A stretch of 64,000 bases of DNA from an uncultured Bacteroidales bacterium (GTDB lineage: Bacteria; Bacteroidota; Bacteroidia; Bacteroidales; UBA932). The notes beneath the pieces are model-generated. The model did no database searches, was not told the origin of the DNA, and saw only the letters and a list, made by a program, of their open reading frames with translations. Position 1 is the stretch's first letter. Every line of letters begins with the position of its first letter. Both the position numbers and the translations under genes were made by a program. This document shows, in pieces, positions 43,665 to 52,403 of this stretch. The stretch is from NCBI GenBank assembly GCA_944322815.1, contig CALUQB010000001.1:107054-171053 (forward strand). Reading direction: 5' to 3'.

Positions 43665-44906
43665 CTATTCTTCAAATTCCGAGCGGAGTATATCGAGTAC
43701 CTCGGCGACTGTCTCGTCTTCGAGGTCCGCTCTTTTGGCGATGTCTGCAGGAGACAGGGCCAGTACGCTCTTGGCCGTATCGCATCCGATGGACTGGAGC
43801 TTTTCGATGATCCACGGCTCGATTTCATTCTCGAACTCGCTCAGAAGTACGTCCTCTTCTTCATCGTCCTGCTTAGGCAGCTCACGCCATACCTCGATCT
43901 CCTGTCCTACGAGCATGCCTGCGAGCTTGATGTTGCATCCGCCTTTTCCGATACCCTTCTTCACCTCGTCAGGCAGCATGTACACCTTTATCTTGCCGTC
44001 CTCACCGGTCACGATGGAAGAGATCTTGGCCGGACTGAGAGCCCTCTGGATAAGAAGCTGTGTGTTGTTGGTCCACTGGAGCACATCGATGTTCTCGTTG
44101 CGCAGTTCCCTTACTATGCCGATGATACGGGCTCCCTTCACTCCGATGCAGGCTCCGATAGGGTCGATCCTCTCGTCATAAGACTCGACTGCCACCTTGG
44201 CCCTTTCTCCTGGAATCCTGACCACCTTCTTGATGGTGATGAGGCCGTCGTAGATTTCAGGCACTTCCTGCTCGAAGAGTTTCTCGAGGAATTCATCGGA
44301 AGTTCTCGAAAGCACTATATAAGGAGTCGTGTTGTTCTTCATTTCCACGCTCTTTATTATGGCTTTCACTGTGTCGTTCTTCTTGAAATGCTCCCCGGGG
44401 ATCTGCTCCGACTTCGGAAGACGCAGCTCGTTCCCGTCTTCATCCAGTATGAGAACCTCTTTCGACCATGTCTGATAGACTTCCCCCGTGAATATCTCGC
44501 CTATCTTGGCGATGTACTTGTTGTACAGGTTGGCTTTCTCGATATCCATGATGCGTCCCTGGAGATTCTGTCTGATATTCAGGATTCCCCTGCGCCCGAA
44601 ACTCTTCATTTCCACCTTTTCCGCATAGGTCTCCCCGATCTCGTATTCATCGGAATCCTTGTTGACTTCCGCCAGAGCTATCTGCGTGTTCGGATCTTCC
44701 ACATTCTCCACCACTTCACGGTTCCTGTAGATTTCGCAGTCACCCTTGTCGATGTTGATGATGATGTCGAAGTTGTCCGATGTGCCGTATGTCTTGGCCA
44801 GCTGGGTCTTGAACACATCCTCCAGTACCCCCATCATCGTAGGCCTGTCAATGTTTTTCAGATTCTTGAATTCTGCAAACGCGTCTTTGAGTTCTGTCTT
44901 TTCCAT
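43665..44906 (-). CDS. nusA: Transcription termination/antitermination factor NusA
   Basis: The 413-residue RNA-polymerase-binding protein has the N-terminal domain (MEKTELKDAFAEFKNLKNID), an S1 domain near residues 135-205 (GEIFTGEVYQTWSKEVLIL), and KH domains with VESYDERIDPIGACIGVKGA and GKGGCNIKLAGMLVGQEIEV. A short acidic Cys-containing tail ends it (IGCDTAKSVLALSPADIAK). The length fits the Bacteroidetes form without the proteobacterial C-terminal repeats. It lies between rimP and infB. Confidence 0.97.
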   Translation of the reverse strand: MEKTELKDAFAEFKNLKNIDRPTMMGVLEDVFKTQLAKTYGTSDNFDIIINIDKGDCEIYRNREVVENVEDPNTQIALAEVNKDSDEYEIGETYAEKVEMKSFGRRGILNIRQNLQGRIMDIEKANLYNKYIAKIGEIFTGEVYQTWSKEVLILDEDGNELRLPKSEQIPGEHFKKNDTVKAIIKSVEMKNNTTPYIVLSRTSDEFLEKLFEQEVPEIYDGLITIKKVVRIPGERAKVAVESYDERIDPIGACIGVKGARIIGIVRELRNENIDVLQWTNNTQLLIQRALSPAKISSIVTGEDGKIKVYMLPDEVKKGIGKGGCNIKLAGMLVGQEIEVWRELPKQDDEEEDVLLSEFENEIEPWIIEKLQSIGCDTAKSVLALSPADIAKRADLEDETVAEVLDILRSEFEE

Positions 44907-44939
44907 TTTTTATTTTATACTTTTGAATATTATCTTTCT

Positions 44940-45002
44940 GTGGCCTTCCGGCCAATTCCGGTGTCTGCCATTCCGTATTTTCAGGCGGCCTTCCGGCCAA
45001 TG
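44940..45002. repeat. Two copies of a palindromic GGCCTTCCGGCCAAT motif
   Basis: The motif GGCCTTCCGGCCAAT appears at about 44942-44956 and again at about 44987-45001 in the rimP-nusA spacer. Each contains the palindrome GGCC-TTCC-GGCC. Each can form a small hairpin in the transcript between the two genes. Confidence 0.75.
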
Positions 45003-45023
45003 CCGTCACTTCCGTGCCTGTCC

Positions 45024-45491
45024 TCAATCGAGGACAATGACCGGAATGACACCGTTTACCGCATCCATGCCGAAAAAGTCATCGTGCTCCACCAGTTCCT
45101 TTCTCTTTTTCCCTTCAACGGCCTCCTTGACGGAATACTTCAGCCGGATACCGCTCTCGGATGCCTCTTCCAGGACGCCTTTAAGTTTCCTTCCGTCTTT
45201 CAGCAGGACCTGCACTTCGGTGCCGATGGCCTTCAGATACTGCTTGAGAACCTTGAACGGCTGGTCCAGACCGGCCGAACCTACGGTGATGGAATAGTCT
45301 TCCTTTTCCCTGTCGAATTTTTCCTCGAACTTGTGGCTCAGTTCCACGCAGTCATCCAGGGTGACGATGCCGTCTTCGGACTCGATGACCAGTTCCACAT
45401 CGTTATCCCTGCTGACGGTTACATCCACCAGGAAACATTTCCGTGCAACGATTTCGTCCTGCATTGCATCTATTATCTCTGAAATTTTCAT
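45024..45491 (-). CDS. rimP: Ribosome maturation factor RimP
   Basis: The 155-residue 30S assembly factor shows the two-domain RimP pattern: VSRDNDVELVIESEDGIVTL with DDCVELSHKFEEKFDREKED, then YSITVGSAGLDQPFKVLKQY and VQVLLKDGRKLKGVLEEA. It is the first gene of the rimP-nusA-infB operon, with a hairpin in its leader and a -7 box at 45551-45558. The spacer to nusA is 117 bp. Confidence 0.95.
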   Translation of the reverse strand: MKISEIIDAMQDEIVARKCFLVDVTVSRDNDVELVIESEDGIVTLDDCVELSHKFEEKFDREKEDYSITVGSAGLDQPFKVLKQYLKAIGTEVQVLLKDGRKLKGVLEEASESGIRLKYSVKEAVEGKKRKELVEHDDFFGMDAVNGVIPVIVLD

Positions 45492-45509
45492 AAACGACCC
45501 GTATAAACA

Positions 45510-45538
45510 GATTTAGGGGACTCCCCGTCCCCTAAATC
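45510..45538 (-). promoter_or_regulatory. rimP: Leader hairpin of the rimP operon
   Basis: GATTTAGGGGAC (45510-45521) pairs perfectly with GTCCCCTAAATC (45527-45538), loop TCCCC, 18 bp upstream of the rimP ATG and just downstream of its -7 box. It could modulate expression of this transcription/translation-factor operon. Confidence 0.6.
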
Positions 45539-45550
45539 AAACTCACGGCG

Positions 45551-45558
45551 CAAATGTA
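45551..45558 (-). promoter_or_regulatory. -7 box of the rimP-nusA-infB operon
   Basis: On the minus strand this reads TACATTTG, fitting TAnnTTTG. A T-rich stretch lies about 20 nt upstream but has no perfect TTTG. Confidence 0.55.
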
Positions 45559-45668
45559 AGAATAATTTCAGAATAATAAAAATATTGGCGATTAATTTCA
45601 TATTTAGCCATAAAAATGTTTTATTTGCAAGTTTAACTGACATTCACGGATGTCGAAACGAACAGCAC

Positions 45669-46658
45669 ATGGAATTCAAGGCAAGAGAGATAGCTGAAAT
45701 CCTAAAAGGAACCGTGGAGGGAGACCCGGAAGCAAAGGTTTCCACATTCGCCAGGATAGAGAGCGGAAAACCGGGTGCGATCTGCTTTTTCGCAAATCCG
45801 AAATATGAACATTACGTCTATGACTGTGCGGCCAGCATCATCATTGTAAACAACGATTTCGTACCTCAGAAGCCTGTGACGGCGACTCTGGTGCGTGTTC
45901 CGAACGCTTATGCGTCAGTAGCTGCGCTTCTGGACTACGTGACTGCTCAGAAAAGGTCCTACAAGAGATACAGAGGCTGTCATATAAAGAGATTCTTCTC
46001 CACCAGGATAGGCAAAAAAGTCTATATCGGCAGCGGCTGCTATCTGGGACGCAACGCCAGTATCGGAGACTATTCGAAAATATACGAGCAGGTATATATA
46101 GGCGACGGAGTCAGGATAGGGAAGAAATGCATCATTTATCCCGGAGTGAAAATATACCCGGGGATGGAGATCGGCGACAATGTCATCATTCATTCGAACG
46201 CCGTCATCGGAGCCGACGGTTTCGGTTTCGCCCCTCTTTCCGACGGATCCTACAAGAAAATCGAACATACCGGAAATGTCATCATTGAAGATAATGTGGA
46301 GATAGGCGCGAATACTACTGTCGACAAATCGCAGATGGGTTCCACCATCATCCGGAAAGGGGCCAAGATCGACAATCTCTGCCAGATAGCCCATAACGTG
46401 GAGATCGGGGAAAATACGGTCATGGCCGCCCAGACAGGGATAGCGGGCTCCACGAAGATAGGACGTCACTGCGTCATCGGCGGACAGGTAGGCATCGCGG
46501 GACATCTGTCCATCGCCGACAATACCACGCTGGCGGCCCAGACCGGCGTCATAAGCAGTGTCAAGACAGAGGGACAGGTGCTTTTCGGAAGTCCGGCGCT
46601 TCCTCATAAACAGTTCCTGCGGGCATACGCTATTTTCAGGAGGAACGGAAAAGAATAG
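45669..46658 (+). CDS. lpxD: UDP-3-O-acylglucosamine N-acyltransferase
   Basis: The 329-residue enzyme starts at 45669 ([16 protein letters not shown]); the open frame before it is leader. A uridine-binding N-terminal domain ([18 protein letters not shown]) is followed by left-handed beta-helix hexapeptide repeats and [16 protein letters not shown] with the catalytic His region, then [20 protein letters not shown]. It adds the second acyl chain in lipid A synthesis. It opens the lpxD-lpxC-lpxA run. Confidence 0.96.
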   Translation: MEFKAREIAEILKGTVEGDPEAKVSTFARIESGKPGAICFFANPKYEHYVYDCAASIIIVNNDFVPQKPVTATLVRVPNAYASVAALLDYVTAQKRSYKRYRGCHIKRFFSTRIGKKVYIGSGCYLGRNASIGDYSKIYEQVYIGDGVRIGKKCIIYPGVKIYPGMEIGDNVIIHSNAVIGADGFGFAPLSDGSYKKIEHTGNVIIEDNVEIGANTTVDKSQMGSTIIRKGAKIDNLCQIAHNVEIGENTVMAAQTGIAGSTKIGRHCVIGGQVGIAGHLSIADNTTLAAQTGVISSVKTEGQVLFGSPALPHKQFLRAYAIFRRNGKE

Positions 46659-46688
46659 GAGTGGATATGGACATAAAGATTTTTTGTA

Positions 46689-46696
46689 TATCTTTG
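46689..46696 (+). promoter_or_regulatory. -7 box before lpxC
   Basis: TATCTTTG fits TAnnTTTG, 22 bp before the ATG at 46718, suggesting a separate promoter for lpxC-lpxA-wbqC. Confidence 0.5.
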
Positions 46697-46717
46697 CCGT
46701 CCGAATTTTAATTGGAG

Positions 46718-47635
46718 ATGAAACAGTTGCAGCAGACATTAAGGAAAAGCTATTCTTTTGAAGGAAAAGGACTGCATACGGGAAAGATCGCAAGACTCAC
46801 TATAAATCCGGCCCCGGTGGATACGGGGATATTGTTCCGCAGGACGGATGTCAGCAAGGATCTTTATATAGAAGCGTTGGCGGAATATGTTTCCAGCACG
46901 GACAGAAGTACGACCCTGACCAAGGACGGGGTTTCGGTGGTGACAGTCGAGCATCTGCTGTCTTCGCTTACAGGTATGGGAATAGACAACGCCGTGATAG
47001 ATCTGGACAATGTCGAGGTGCCTATTCTCGACGGCAGCGCGAAACCATACATAGATGCCATCTGGGAGTCCGGGATAGTAGGGCAGGATGCTCCCAGAAA
47101 ATATATCGAGCTGGATCATGAGATCACGGTATCCAGCGAAAAGACAGGTTCGTCGATAGTCATCACTCCATCCGATACACCGTCATTCGATGTGAAGATC
47201 GATTTCAATTCCAAAGTGCTTGGCCTTCAGAATGCACACTGGGATCCGTCTCAGGAGTATGTAAAGGAAGTCGGTGTCTGCAGGACTTTCGTTTTCTTCC
47301 ATGAAATAGAATATCTTTTCAAAAACAATCTGATAAAAGGCGGGGACGTGGAGAACGCCATCGTCATCGTGGAGCATCCTGTTTCAAAGGACCAGCTCGA
47401 ATATATGTCGAAGCTGTTCAACGTGCCTATGCTTGAACGATGTGAAAACGGTTATCTGAACAATCTCCGGCTCCGTTTCCCTAACGAGTGTGCCAGACAC
47501 AAGCTCCTGGATCTTATCGGCGATTTCCGCCTGGTGGGAGGTTTCCTGAAGGCTGACGTGAAGGCTGTCAGGTCTGGTCATACGATAAATACGAATGCTG
47601 CGAAAGAGATCAGAAAGCAGCTGTTTTCAAAATAA
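46718..47635 (+). CDS. lpxC: UDP-3-O-acyl-N-acetylglucosamine deacetylase, without FabZ fusion
   Basis: This 305-residue zinc deacetylase performs the committed step of lipid A synthesis. The start is the ATG at 46718; a TTG at 46712 is possible. Catalytic residues are Glu78-His79 (VTVEHLLSSL), His261 and Asp265 (HKLLDLIGD) and His288 (RSGHTIN). In most Bacteroidetes this protein is a LpxC-FabZ fusion of about 460 residues. Here it ends at TAA 47633-47635 and lpxA starts 31 bp later, so the FabZ half is absent and a separate fabZ must exist elsewhere. Confidence 0.96.
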   Translation: MKQLQQTLRKSYSFEGKGLHTGKIARLTINPAPVDTGILFRRTDVSKDLYIEALAEYVSSTDRSTTLTKDGVSVVTVEHLLSSLTGMGIDNAVIDLDNVEVPILDGSAKPYIDAIWESGIVGQDAPRKYIELDHEITVSSEKTGSSIVITPSDTPSFDVKIDFNSKVLGLQNAHWDPSQEYVKEVGVCRTFVFFHEIEYLFKNNLIKGGDVENAIVIVEHPVSKDQLEYMSKLFNVPMLERCENGYLNNLRLRFPNECARHKLLDLIGDFRLVGGFLKADVKAVRSGHTINTNAAKEIRKQLFSK

Positions 47636-47666
47636 ACCGTCAGACAGACGTAAAACTGTAGAGATT

Positions 47667-48479
47667 ATGAACAATATCCATCCTTTAGCGACGGTGCATC
47701 CGAATGCCAAGATCGGAGACAATGTGGAAATCGGGCCATATGCCTTTATAGACGAGTTCGTGGAGATAGGTGACGGATGCAAGATCATGCCTCATGCCAC
47801 CGTATTCAATTATGTCAAAATGGGCAGGAACTGCTGTATTTTCCCGGGCGCCGTGGTAGGAGCCATACCGCAGGATCTCAAATTCGGAGGCGAGGTCACT
47901 TATGTGGAGCTTGGCGACAATGTCACCGTGAGGGAATGCGCTACGATAAACAGAGGTACAAAAGCCAGTGGAAAAGGTGTGACGCGTGTCGGAAACAATA
48001 CCCTACTCATGTCATATACCCATGTGGCCCATGACTGCAACATAGGATCTCACTGTATTCTGGTCAGCTTTACCGGTGTGGCAGGCGAGACGGAAGTCGA
48101 GGACTGGGCCATTCTCGGCGGCGGTACGCTTTCCCACCAGTTTTCGAAGATCGGCCAGCATGCCATGGTCGGCGGCGGATCGAAAATCAACAAGGATGTA
48201 CCTCCTTTCATCCTCTGCGGCAGGGATCCGCTTTCCTATGCGGGAATCAACATCGTCGGCCTTCGCAGAAGAGGTTTCTCCTCAGACCAGATCAGATCCA
48301 TCAAGGATATGTATGACCTCATATACAATGCCGGCATGAACGTGAGCGATGCCTGCGCGAAGATCGAGGCAGGTTTCCCTCAGTCTCCGGAAAGGGATGC
48401 CATCCTGAATTTCATCAAGAATTCCAAGCGAGGCATTGTCCGCGGAATGACTACCAATTCAAAAGGCGAGGTGGAATAG
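47667..48479 (+). CDS. lpxA: Acyl-ACP--UDP-N-acetylglucosamine O-acyltransferase
   Basis: The 270-residue enzyme starts at 47667 (MNNIHPLATVHPNAKIGDNV). It is made of hexapeptide beta-helix repeats, with the active-site region LLMSYTHVAHDCNIGSHCIL and the C-terminal FILCGRDPLSYAGINIVGLR. It adds the first acyl chain to UDP-GlcNAc. Its TAG stop overlaps the GTG start of the next gene. Confidence 0.96.
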   Translation: MNNIHPLATVHPNAKIGDNVEIGPYAFIDEFVEIGDGCKIMPHATVFNYVKMGRNCCIFPGAVVGAIPQDLKFGGEVTYVELGDNVTVRECATINRGTKASGKGVTRVGNNTLLMSYTHVAHDCNIGSHCILVSFTGVAGETEVEDWAILGGGTLSHQFSKIGQHAMVGGGSKINKDVPPFILCGRDPLSYAGINIVGLRRRGFSSDQIRSIKDMYDLIYNAGMNVSDACAKIEAGFPQSPERDAILNFIKNSKRGIVRGMTTNSKGEVE

Positions 48480-49144
48480 TGCCTGTACTTCTGAACACGG
48501 CGTATTTCCCGCCGATAGGATATTTCGCCCTGATGGCGAGAGATTTTACCCTGTCCCCGGACAGGGTAATTCCGTCTATAGTCTATATCGAGGCCTGTGA
48601 GAATTACCAGAAGCAGTCTTACCGTAACCGCTGCAGGTACTATGCGGGGAATGGTGCGCAGACTCTGTCTTTCCCCATAGTCCACGTGGACGGTACTCAT
48701 AACAATATCCCTGTCCGGGAAGTGAAAGTGGACTATACCATGGACTGGGTGACCCGGCACGAGAGGGCTATCGAGTCCGCCTACAGGACATCCGCCTATT
48801 TCGACTATTATGCGGACGAATTGTTCGCGATTCTGGACAGCCGCCCCGAGACTCTGTTCGACTTGAACCTGCAGATAATCGGATTCTTCATCAGAAAGAC
48901 AGGACTGGCAGTGGATCTCCGGCTCACTGAAGATTTCAGTCCATGCGGTTCTTCGGAGTATGGAGACGATTTCAGGGAAAAAATCCATCCTAAAAGGCAG
49001 GATACCATACTTCATGACCTGGATCTGGAAAAGCCGTATTTCCAGGTTTTTTCCGGGAAATACGGCTTCATTCGGAATCTGTCCATTATGGACCTTCTTT
49101 TCAACGAAGGGCCTGACAGCATTCTCTGGCTCAAGAATATCTGA
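48479..49144 (+). CDS. WbqC-like family protein
   Basis: The 221-residue protein begins with GTG at 48479 that overlaps the lpxA stop (TAGTG), indicating translational coupling. It shows the WbqC-like opening LLNTAYFPPIGYFALMARD, the NRCRYYAGNGAQTLSFPI segment and the RTSAYFDYYADELFAIL segment. WbqC proteins are associated with O-antigen or glycolipid gene clusters but have no established reaction. Its place after lpxA suggests a role in the envelope. Confidence 0.88.
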   Translation: MPVLLNTAYFPPIGYFALMARDFTLSPDRVIPSIVYIEACENYQKQSYRNRCRYYAGNGAQTLSFPIVHVDGTHNNIPVREVKVDYTMDWVTRHERAIESAYRTSAYFDYYADELFAILDSRPETLFDLNLQIIGFFIRKTGLAVDLRLTEDFSPCGSSEYGDDFREKIHPKRQDTILHDLDLEKPYFQVFSGKYGFIRNLSIMDLLFNEGPDSILWLKNI

Positions 49145-49162
49145 CTTCGGTCCGATGAATCC

Positions 49163-50851
49163 TTAAAAGCGGAATCCGACAGTCAGCATGACACTCCAGA
49201 GACTTCTTCTGTTTTCGATTTCAGGAGTGAGGCTGTAGCCGTTCTCATCGAATGCATAGTCATCGTACGGGTAGATGTACTCGTTCGGATATCTGGTATA
49301 GCTGCAGGCTACGTCTGCGAAGAACGAACCGTTCGAACTGTAGCCCAGACCGAATGAACCCTTGTGGGTCATCGTACGCTCTGGATGTTCTGCGACTTTG
49401 CTGACATAGACCAGGTGTCCGTATTCGTCCTGAATCTTTTCAGGCGAAGTGGTGAGTCCGTATCCTGCCCTGATGGCGAACTGCGGTACCGGCTTGATCT
49501 CGATACCTGCCCTGAACATGTGCGATGTTCCCATGAAGGTCCTGATGTCTTCGTTCTGATAGTCGAATTCTCCTGACTGCATGGTATCAAGTTCCTTGAA
49601 TTTCATCGTACTGTAGTCGCACATCTCGTAGTCCGCGCTGATCAGTCCGAAAGTGCCGAAAGTCCATGCGGCCCCGAAGTTCGCCCTGAACGGAGAGATC
49701 AGTCTGTACCGGTATTCTCCCAGCGGAGATTCGGAACTCATGTTGAAACTCGGGTCATCGAATGTGGTGGATCCGCTCTCGCTCCAGTTCTCGGTGACGG
49801 ACATGCCGGTCGGAGTCTGGATGGCTGCTCCCAGACGAAGGTTCTTCATCGGGGTGACGATGACTCCGAACTTGCCGTATATTCCGACTCCGGTCGCCGA
49901 GTATCTGTAGTCATACATCATGTCGTTGAAATAAGTGGTCACATCCTGTCCGTCCACGTTGAAGACATTCTCGAAATCCGCCGGATCGACAGCCCTTTCG
50001 ATGTACCGGAGAGCTGAATCGTAGTTGAATGAGGTGATGCCGAGGTTCGCTCCGAAATACACGAAATCGGATATGTTGAAGCCGATATTGAAAACATAAT
50101 CGCTTTTGAATCCGGATGTCTGTCTCTGATAGCTCTGGTCGAGAGGTCCGCCGATGTATGTATGGATGTTCACATGGTCCGGGTCGGTATCGTCTATGTC
50201 GAACCTTTCAGTCGACCCGACATAGATCCCGGGGTAGTCGGTCAGCGGACTTATCATTCCTGCCTGGGCGGCCATGATCGTCCTCCATGGGGCGGCATAG
50301 TAGTCGTATGCATCGGAAGCGAGCAGGGCATCGAAGTCATAGCCTGCGCTTGATGCGTATGCGGCTTCTGCTCCCATGAATGATGTCATGTTATGCTCGC
50401 CGGCCGTCATCAGGCTTTCCTGGAAGCGGTTTGTAGTGTTGGCTATGAACCCTATGCTTATGTTCTTTATCCCTTTCGTCCTGTGGGTGTCGAAATTCAA
50501 GGACACTCCGTAGTTCGGGATGTTGAATCTGGCCCAGCTGTTTTTCATGCTTTTCCCGAAGCCAAGCGGGGTGGTTTCTCCCGGAAGGGGAGTCCCTCCA
50601 GCATTGTTCACGGAAATATTGACTCCCGGAGTGATGGTGATCTGCGAATATCCGGCCACTGCCGAGCCTGCCGGATTTATGGTGATACCTCCCAGGTCTC
50701 CTCCGAGTGCCGTGAATGCATTGCCCATGGCCATGGTCCTGGCTGTCCCTTCATAATTGTTTTCGCTGAATCTGAGGGCATCGTACATGGTCTGTGCTTC
50801 CATGCCGACTGCAGCTGTTCCCAGTAACAGTATCAATGCTGTTTTCTTCAT
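49163..50851 (-). CDS. FadL/OmpP1-like outer membrane porin
   Basis: The 562-residue protein starts at 50851 (MKKTALILLLGTAAVGMEA). The N-terminal plug resembles the FadL/TodX family: ARTMAMGNAFTALGGDLGGI then TINPAGSAVAGYSQ. Beta-strand-rich sequence (RLGAAIQTPTGMSVTE, FRANFGAAWTFGTFG) follows, ending in a C-terminal aromatic residue (VGFRF). Such channels import hydrophobic molecules; the cargo is unknown. The gene converges on the WbqC gene with an 18-bp gap. Confidence 0.88.
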   Translation of the reverse strand: MKKTALILLLGTAAVGMEAQTMYDALRFSENNYEGTARTMAMGNAFTALGGDLGGITINPAGSAVAGYSQITITPGVNISVNNAGGTPLPGETTPLGFGKSMKNSWARFNIPNYGVSLNFDTHRTKGIKNISIGFIANTTNRFQESLMTAGEHNMTSFMGAEAAYASSAGYDFDALLASDAYDYYAAPWRTIMAAQAGMISPLTDYPGIYVGSTERFDIDDTDPDHVNIHTYIGGPLDQSYQRQTSGFKSDYVFNIGFNISDFVYFGANLGITSFNYDSALRYIERAVDPADFENVFNVDGQDVTTYFNDMMYDYRYSATGVGIYGKFGVIVTPMKNLRLGAAIQTPTGMSVTENWSESGSTTFDDPSFNMSSESPLGEYRYRLISPFRANFGAAWTFGTFGLISADYEMCDYSTMKFKELDTMQSGEFDYQNEDIRTFMGTSHMFRAGIEIKPVPQFAIRAGYGLTTSPEKIQDEYGHLVYVSKVAEHPERTMTHKGSFGLGYSSNGSFFADVACSYTRYPNEYIYPYDDYAFDENGYSLTPEIENRRSLWSVMLTVGFRF

Positions 50852-50947
50852 AACATTCAAATTTTCTCGTTACGGTTTCTCCGGAATCCCGTCTGCCTCA
50901 TGTGCCACACCTTTCCGGAATTCATCATGTCATCGGTTTCTCAGGTC

Positions 50948-52249
50948 CTATCTTCTGCCGCGGGATACCGAGCCGCTGCTGCGTGAACCTCCAGAGTAGC
51001 CGGATGACCTGTTGTAGCTCGGTGTTGAGGAACTTCTGTTGAACGAACTGCTGCGGCTGCTGTTGTAGGACGGAGTCCTGTTGTATGAATTGCTGCTGCG
51101 GCTGTTGTTGTAGGTGCTCCTGTTCATGGTATTTGACGATCCACTGTTGTAGCCGGATGATCTTGAGGTGCTGCCGGAAGACCTGTTATAGCTTGAACTT
51201 GATGAAGGTCTGCGGTATGTAGATACTGAAGCTGCACGGTTGCTGCCGGAACTGCGTGAAACCGTTCCTGAGGAGCGGCTCACAGTTCCGGAGCCGCGTG
51301 AAACTGTTCCTGAAGAGCGGCTGACAGTTCCCGAACTGCGTGAAACTGTTCCTGAAGAGCGGCTCACGGTTCCAGAACCGCGTGAAACCGTTCCTGAAGA
51401 GCGGCTGACAGTTCCCGAGCTGCGTGAAACCGTCCCTGAAGAGCGGCTGACAGTCCCCGAGCTGCGCGAAACCGTTCCGGAAGAACGGCTTACGGACCTT
51501 AGCCCAGAAACCGAACTGCGGGAGGCTGTCGAACTGCGTGATACTCCGGAAACGCTTCTGGATACAGCTGATCCGGACGAACTTCTGGATCGGGATACTG
51601 TCGAGCTCCTGGAGCCGAAAGACCCGGTAGAGTTTCTGGAGCCATAGTATATGTCGCGGCCTGAATAGTAGTGGTGATCCCATATTCCGGTATGATGGTG
51701 ATGCCAGTGGTGATGGTGCCAGTACGGATCATAACTCCAGTATGGTCTGTGATACCAAGGATCGTAATACCATGGGTCCCAGTACCACGGACTCCACCAG
51801 CTTCCGGCATACCATGGATTCCTGTACCATGATACTCCGTAATACCATGGATCCCAGTACCACGGGTCCCACCATGTGCTCCAGGTGAAGGCCCATGCCG
51901 CAGCAGGAAGAAGTGCGTATCCGGAATACCATGTCTGCTCGAACGGATCATCGGTGATGGTTATCGAGCTGATGGCAGAGTTGTTGAAATTTATGACCGC
52001 GGACTTGTTTTCAGGTATCGCGACAGTATCGATCTTTTCGTCTCCGAACAGATATATTTCGGAGCTTTTCGTCCGTTCCACCAGATCATTGACCTTCAGG
52101 TCACCGGTTTCCGGACCGGCCTGAGTCTTCTCCTGGCGGGCATAGTATATGCCATCGTTGAATCTCTGGACGGAGGACAGTGTGGCTGTACTGCCGCACG
52201 CAGATATTGCAAGTATGGCCGGAATCATCAAGTATAGACTCTGTTTCAT
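50948..52249 (-). CDS. Low-complexity lipoprotein: Trp/Tyr/His-rich domain and Ser-Arg heptad repeats
   Basis: The 433-residue lipoprotein starts at 52249 ([20 protein letters not shown]). A normal N-terminal domain is followed by an aromatic segment (many W-D-P-W-Y units), a His block (HHHHWHHHH), and then about eleven units of the heptad SRSSGTV (some SRGSGTV) and further Ser/Arg/Tyr-rich sequence to a terminal RGRR. The function is not recognised. The composition suggests a disordered, strongly basic surface tail and possibly metal or aromatic-ligand binding. Strong repeats on the DNA may vary in number. Confidence 0.8.
   Translation of the reverse strand: MKQSLYLMIPAILAISACGSTATLSSVQRFNDGIYYARQEKTQAGPETGDLKVNDLVERTKSSEIYLFGDEKIDTVAIPENKSAVINFNNSAISSITITDDPFEQTWYSGYALLPAAAWAFTWSTWWDPWYWDPWYYGVSWYRNPWYAGSWWSPWYWDPWYYDPWYHRPYWSYDPYWHHHHWHHHHTGIWDHHYYSGRDIYYGSRNSTGSFGSRSSTVSRSRSSSGSAVSRSVSGVSRSSTASRSSVSGLRSVSRSSGTVSRSSGTVSRSSGTVSRSSGTVSRSSGTVSRGSGTVSRSSGTVSRSSGTVSRSSGTVSRGSGTVSRSSGTVSRSSGSNRAASVSTYRRPSSSSSYNRSSGSTSRSSGYNSGSSNTMNRSTYNNSRSSNSYNRTPSYNSSRSSSFNRSSSTPSYNRSSGYSGGSRSSGSVSRGRR
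51246..51497. repeat. 21-bp tandem repeat (about 12 units) coding for SRSSGTV heptads
   Basis: Each 21-bp unit codes for one heptad; units differ mainly at synonymous positions plus Ser/Gly at position 3. The opposite strand is also open through the array, giving a spurious ORF. Confidence 0.85.
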
Positions 52250-52282
52250 AACGGCAATCTCCTTAAAATCAAAAAAAATTAG

Positions 52283-52290
52283 TACCTTCG
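52283..52290 (+). promoter_or_regulatory. -7-like box before proS
   Basis: TACCTTCG resembles TAnnTTTG with one change, about 115 bp before the proS ATG, and leaves a leader of about 100 nt. Confidence 0.4.
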
Positions 52291-52403
52291 CGTTTCCGGT
52301 CGCGGAAACGCCGGAAAGATATTCTGCAATAGTAGGGCCAAACGGCAATATGCAAGATGCAGAATATGATTCATATGTCAACAAAGATATAAAAAAACAG
52401 ACA

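Noticed and set aside
43632-45482. 616-residue plus-strand ORF
   Set aside because: Antisense to nusA and rimP, which are unmistakable; open by codon bias.
51240-51647. Plus-strand ORF of [14 protein letters not shown] repeats
   Set aside because: Opposite-strand translation of the 21-bp minisatellite in the Ser/Arg lipoprotein gene.
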